From: Anaerolineae bacterium | Lineage (GTDB): Bacteria; Chloroflexota; Anaerolineae; Anaerolineales; Anaerolineaceae | Length of the DNA stretch: 64,000 bases | Assembly: GCA_013178185.1 (NCBI GenBank) | Contig: JABLXC010000007.1 | Span: 124,001-188,000, forward strand | Direction of reading: 5' to 3' | Part shown: positions 63,326-64,000 of the stretch, in pieces | Numbering within the stretch: position 1 is the stretch's first letter | Layout: each line of letters starts with the position of its first letter | Program-made: the position numbers and the translations under genes | Notes under the pieces: generated by a model | Told to the model about the DNA's origin: nothing | The model's database searches: none | What the model saw: the letters and a program-made list of their open reading frames with translations, nothing else

Positions 63326-64000
63326 CTGGCAACAAATACTCTTAGGTGATTTACTTCTCGATATTGCGGATGGAGGAACACCCTCTCGATTGGATCCCAA
63401 TAATTTTAATGGCGGAATTCCTTGGGTGGTTATAGATGATATAAAACATGAGATTTGGGAAACAAAAGAAACCTTAAGTAAAAAGGGTTTATCCAGTAGT
63501 TCCGCTAAGTTGTGGCCTGTAGATACAGTAATACTATCAACAGGAGCAACTATTGGCGAAGTGGGAATTGCAAAGGTCCCTCTAGCAACAAAACAGGGGA
63601 TTTCTGGCCTAGTATGTAACCAACGAATTAATCACCGCTTTTTATACTACAAACTTCAATCATTAAAGAATTACTTGAATTCAATAGCTCAGGGAAGCAC
63701 AATTCGAGAAGTTCGTCCACCGATTATAAAGAGAATTGAAATTGATTTACCGACCATCCAAGAACAAATAGGCATTGCTGAAGTCCTAGAGGTTGTTGAC
63801 GACGCCATCGAGCAGACCGAGGCGCTCATCCGCAAATACCAACGCATCAAGCAGGGTCTCATGCAGGATTTATTCACCAGGGGGGTGGATGAGAATGGGG
63901 AATTGCGACCAAAAGCAGAATTGGCTCCTTTATTATATAGACATAATAATGATCAATGGATACCTAAAGAATGGACAATCAAAACGATAGACAATTTGTC
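63318..64000 (+). CDS. hsdS: Type I restriction specificity subunit, N-terminal part
   Basis: The frame is open from the ATG overlapping the hsdM stop to the window edge, so the C-terminal half lies beyond. It has the HsdS layout: a first target-recognition domain ([19 protein letters not shown], later [20 protein letters not shown] and [17 protein letters not shown]), then a conserved helical spacer ([22 protein letters not shown], part) that sets the distance between half-sites, and the start of the second domain ([12 protein letters not shown]). HsdS chooses the DNA sequence bound by the complex. The recognition-domain DNA is AT-rich, while the helical spacer DNA is GC-rich, which fits domain exchange. 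Confidence 0.9.
   Translation, partial: MHDWQQILLGDLLLDIADGGTPSRLDPNNFNGGIPWVVIDDIKHEIWETKETLSKKGLSSSSAKLWPVDTVILSTGATIGEVGIAKVPLATKQGISGLVCNQRINHRFLYYKLQSLKNYLNSIAQGSTIREVRPPIIKRIEIDLPTIQEQIGIAEVLEVVDDAIEQTEALIRKYQRIKQGLMQDLFTRGVDENGELRPKAELAPLLYRHNNDQWIPKEWTIKTIDNL

Overview
The window looks like chromosomal DNA of a bacterium from the Chloroflexota, most likely an Anaerolineae-type lineage. This is inferred from gene content and protein style: a penicillin-binding protein ending in a Thr-Pro tail, very large multi-GAF sensor proteins, a BMP-type nucleoside transporter with a fused molybdenum hydroxylase, and glucosylglycerate genes. No rRNA gene or taxon-specific marker confirms it. Coding density is high, most genes are on the minus strand in long tightly packed operons, and base composition is moderate except for an AT-rich patch at the right edge.

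Layout: (1) 1-3.3 kb holds the end of a class A penicillin-binding protein, an EamA exporter and a DUF3592 membrane protein. (2) 3.4-12.4 kb (minus) is a nucleoside/nucleobase uptake and catabolism operon: a cytosine-deaminase-like amidohydrolase, a fused 2Fe-2S/molybdopterin hydroxylase, a BMP-family lipoprotein, a double ABC ATPase and two permeases, behind a TTGACA/TATAAT promoter. (3) 12.6-15.0 kb (plus) is a REC-GAF histidine kinase overlapping an OmpR-type regulator. (4) 35.0-15.0 kb (minus) is a roughly 20 kb sensory operon of ten genes: two stand-alone receivers, four GAF-rich receptors without any kinase domain, a ParA-like ATPase, a 1655-residue hybrid kinase, a threonine synthase fused to a receiver domain, and an EamA transporter. 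(5) 35.1-36.8 kb holds a terpenoid-cyclase-like toroid protein, an OsmC protein and tRNA-Gly(CCC).

(6) 43.6-36.9 kb (minus) is a glucosylglycerate operon: a GT4 glycosyltransferase, a universal-stress-domain/GpgS fusion, a histidine phosphatase, a GH13_18 phosphorylase and a second GT4 enzyme. (7) 49.2-43.8 kb (minus) is the most novel-looking locus. It encodes a membrane zinc-ribbon protein, a DUF2207 membrane protein ending in a Cys-Ala repeat with eight cysteines, an intact radical SAM/SPASM enzyme, a paralogue of it that has lost every cluster-binding cysteine, and a methyltransferase. I infer a peptide-tail modification system acting on a membrane protein. (8) 49.3-54.6 kb (plus) has housekeeping genes ligA, an rlmI-like methyltransferase, a YczE-like membrane protein and rsgA. 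(9) 54.6-58.7 kb is accessory: a serine hydrolase, an unknown membrane protein and a leucine-rich-repeat lipoprotein. (10) 59.1-64.0 kb (plus) has an ATPase_2/DUF234 protein, an excisionase-like HTH protein, and type I restriction-modification genes hsdM and hsdS, the last running off the window.

No CRISPR array, insertion sequence or prophage was seen.
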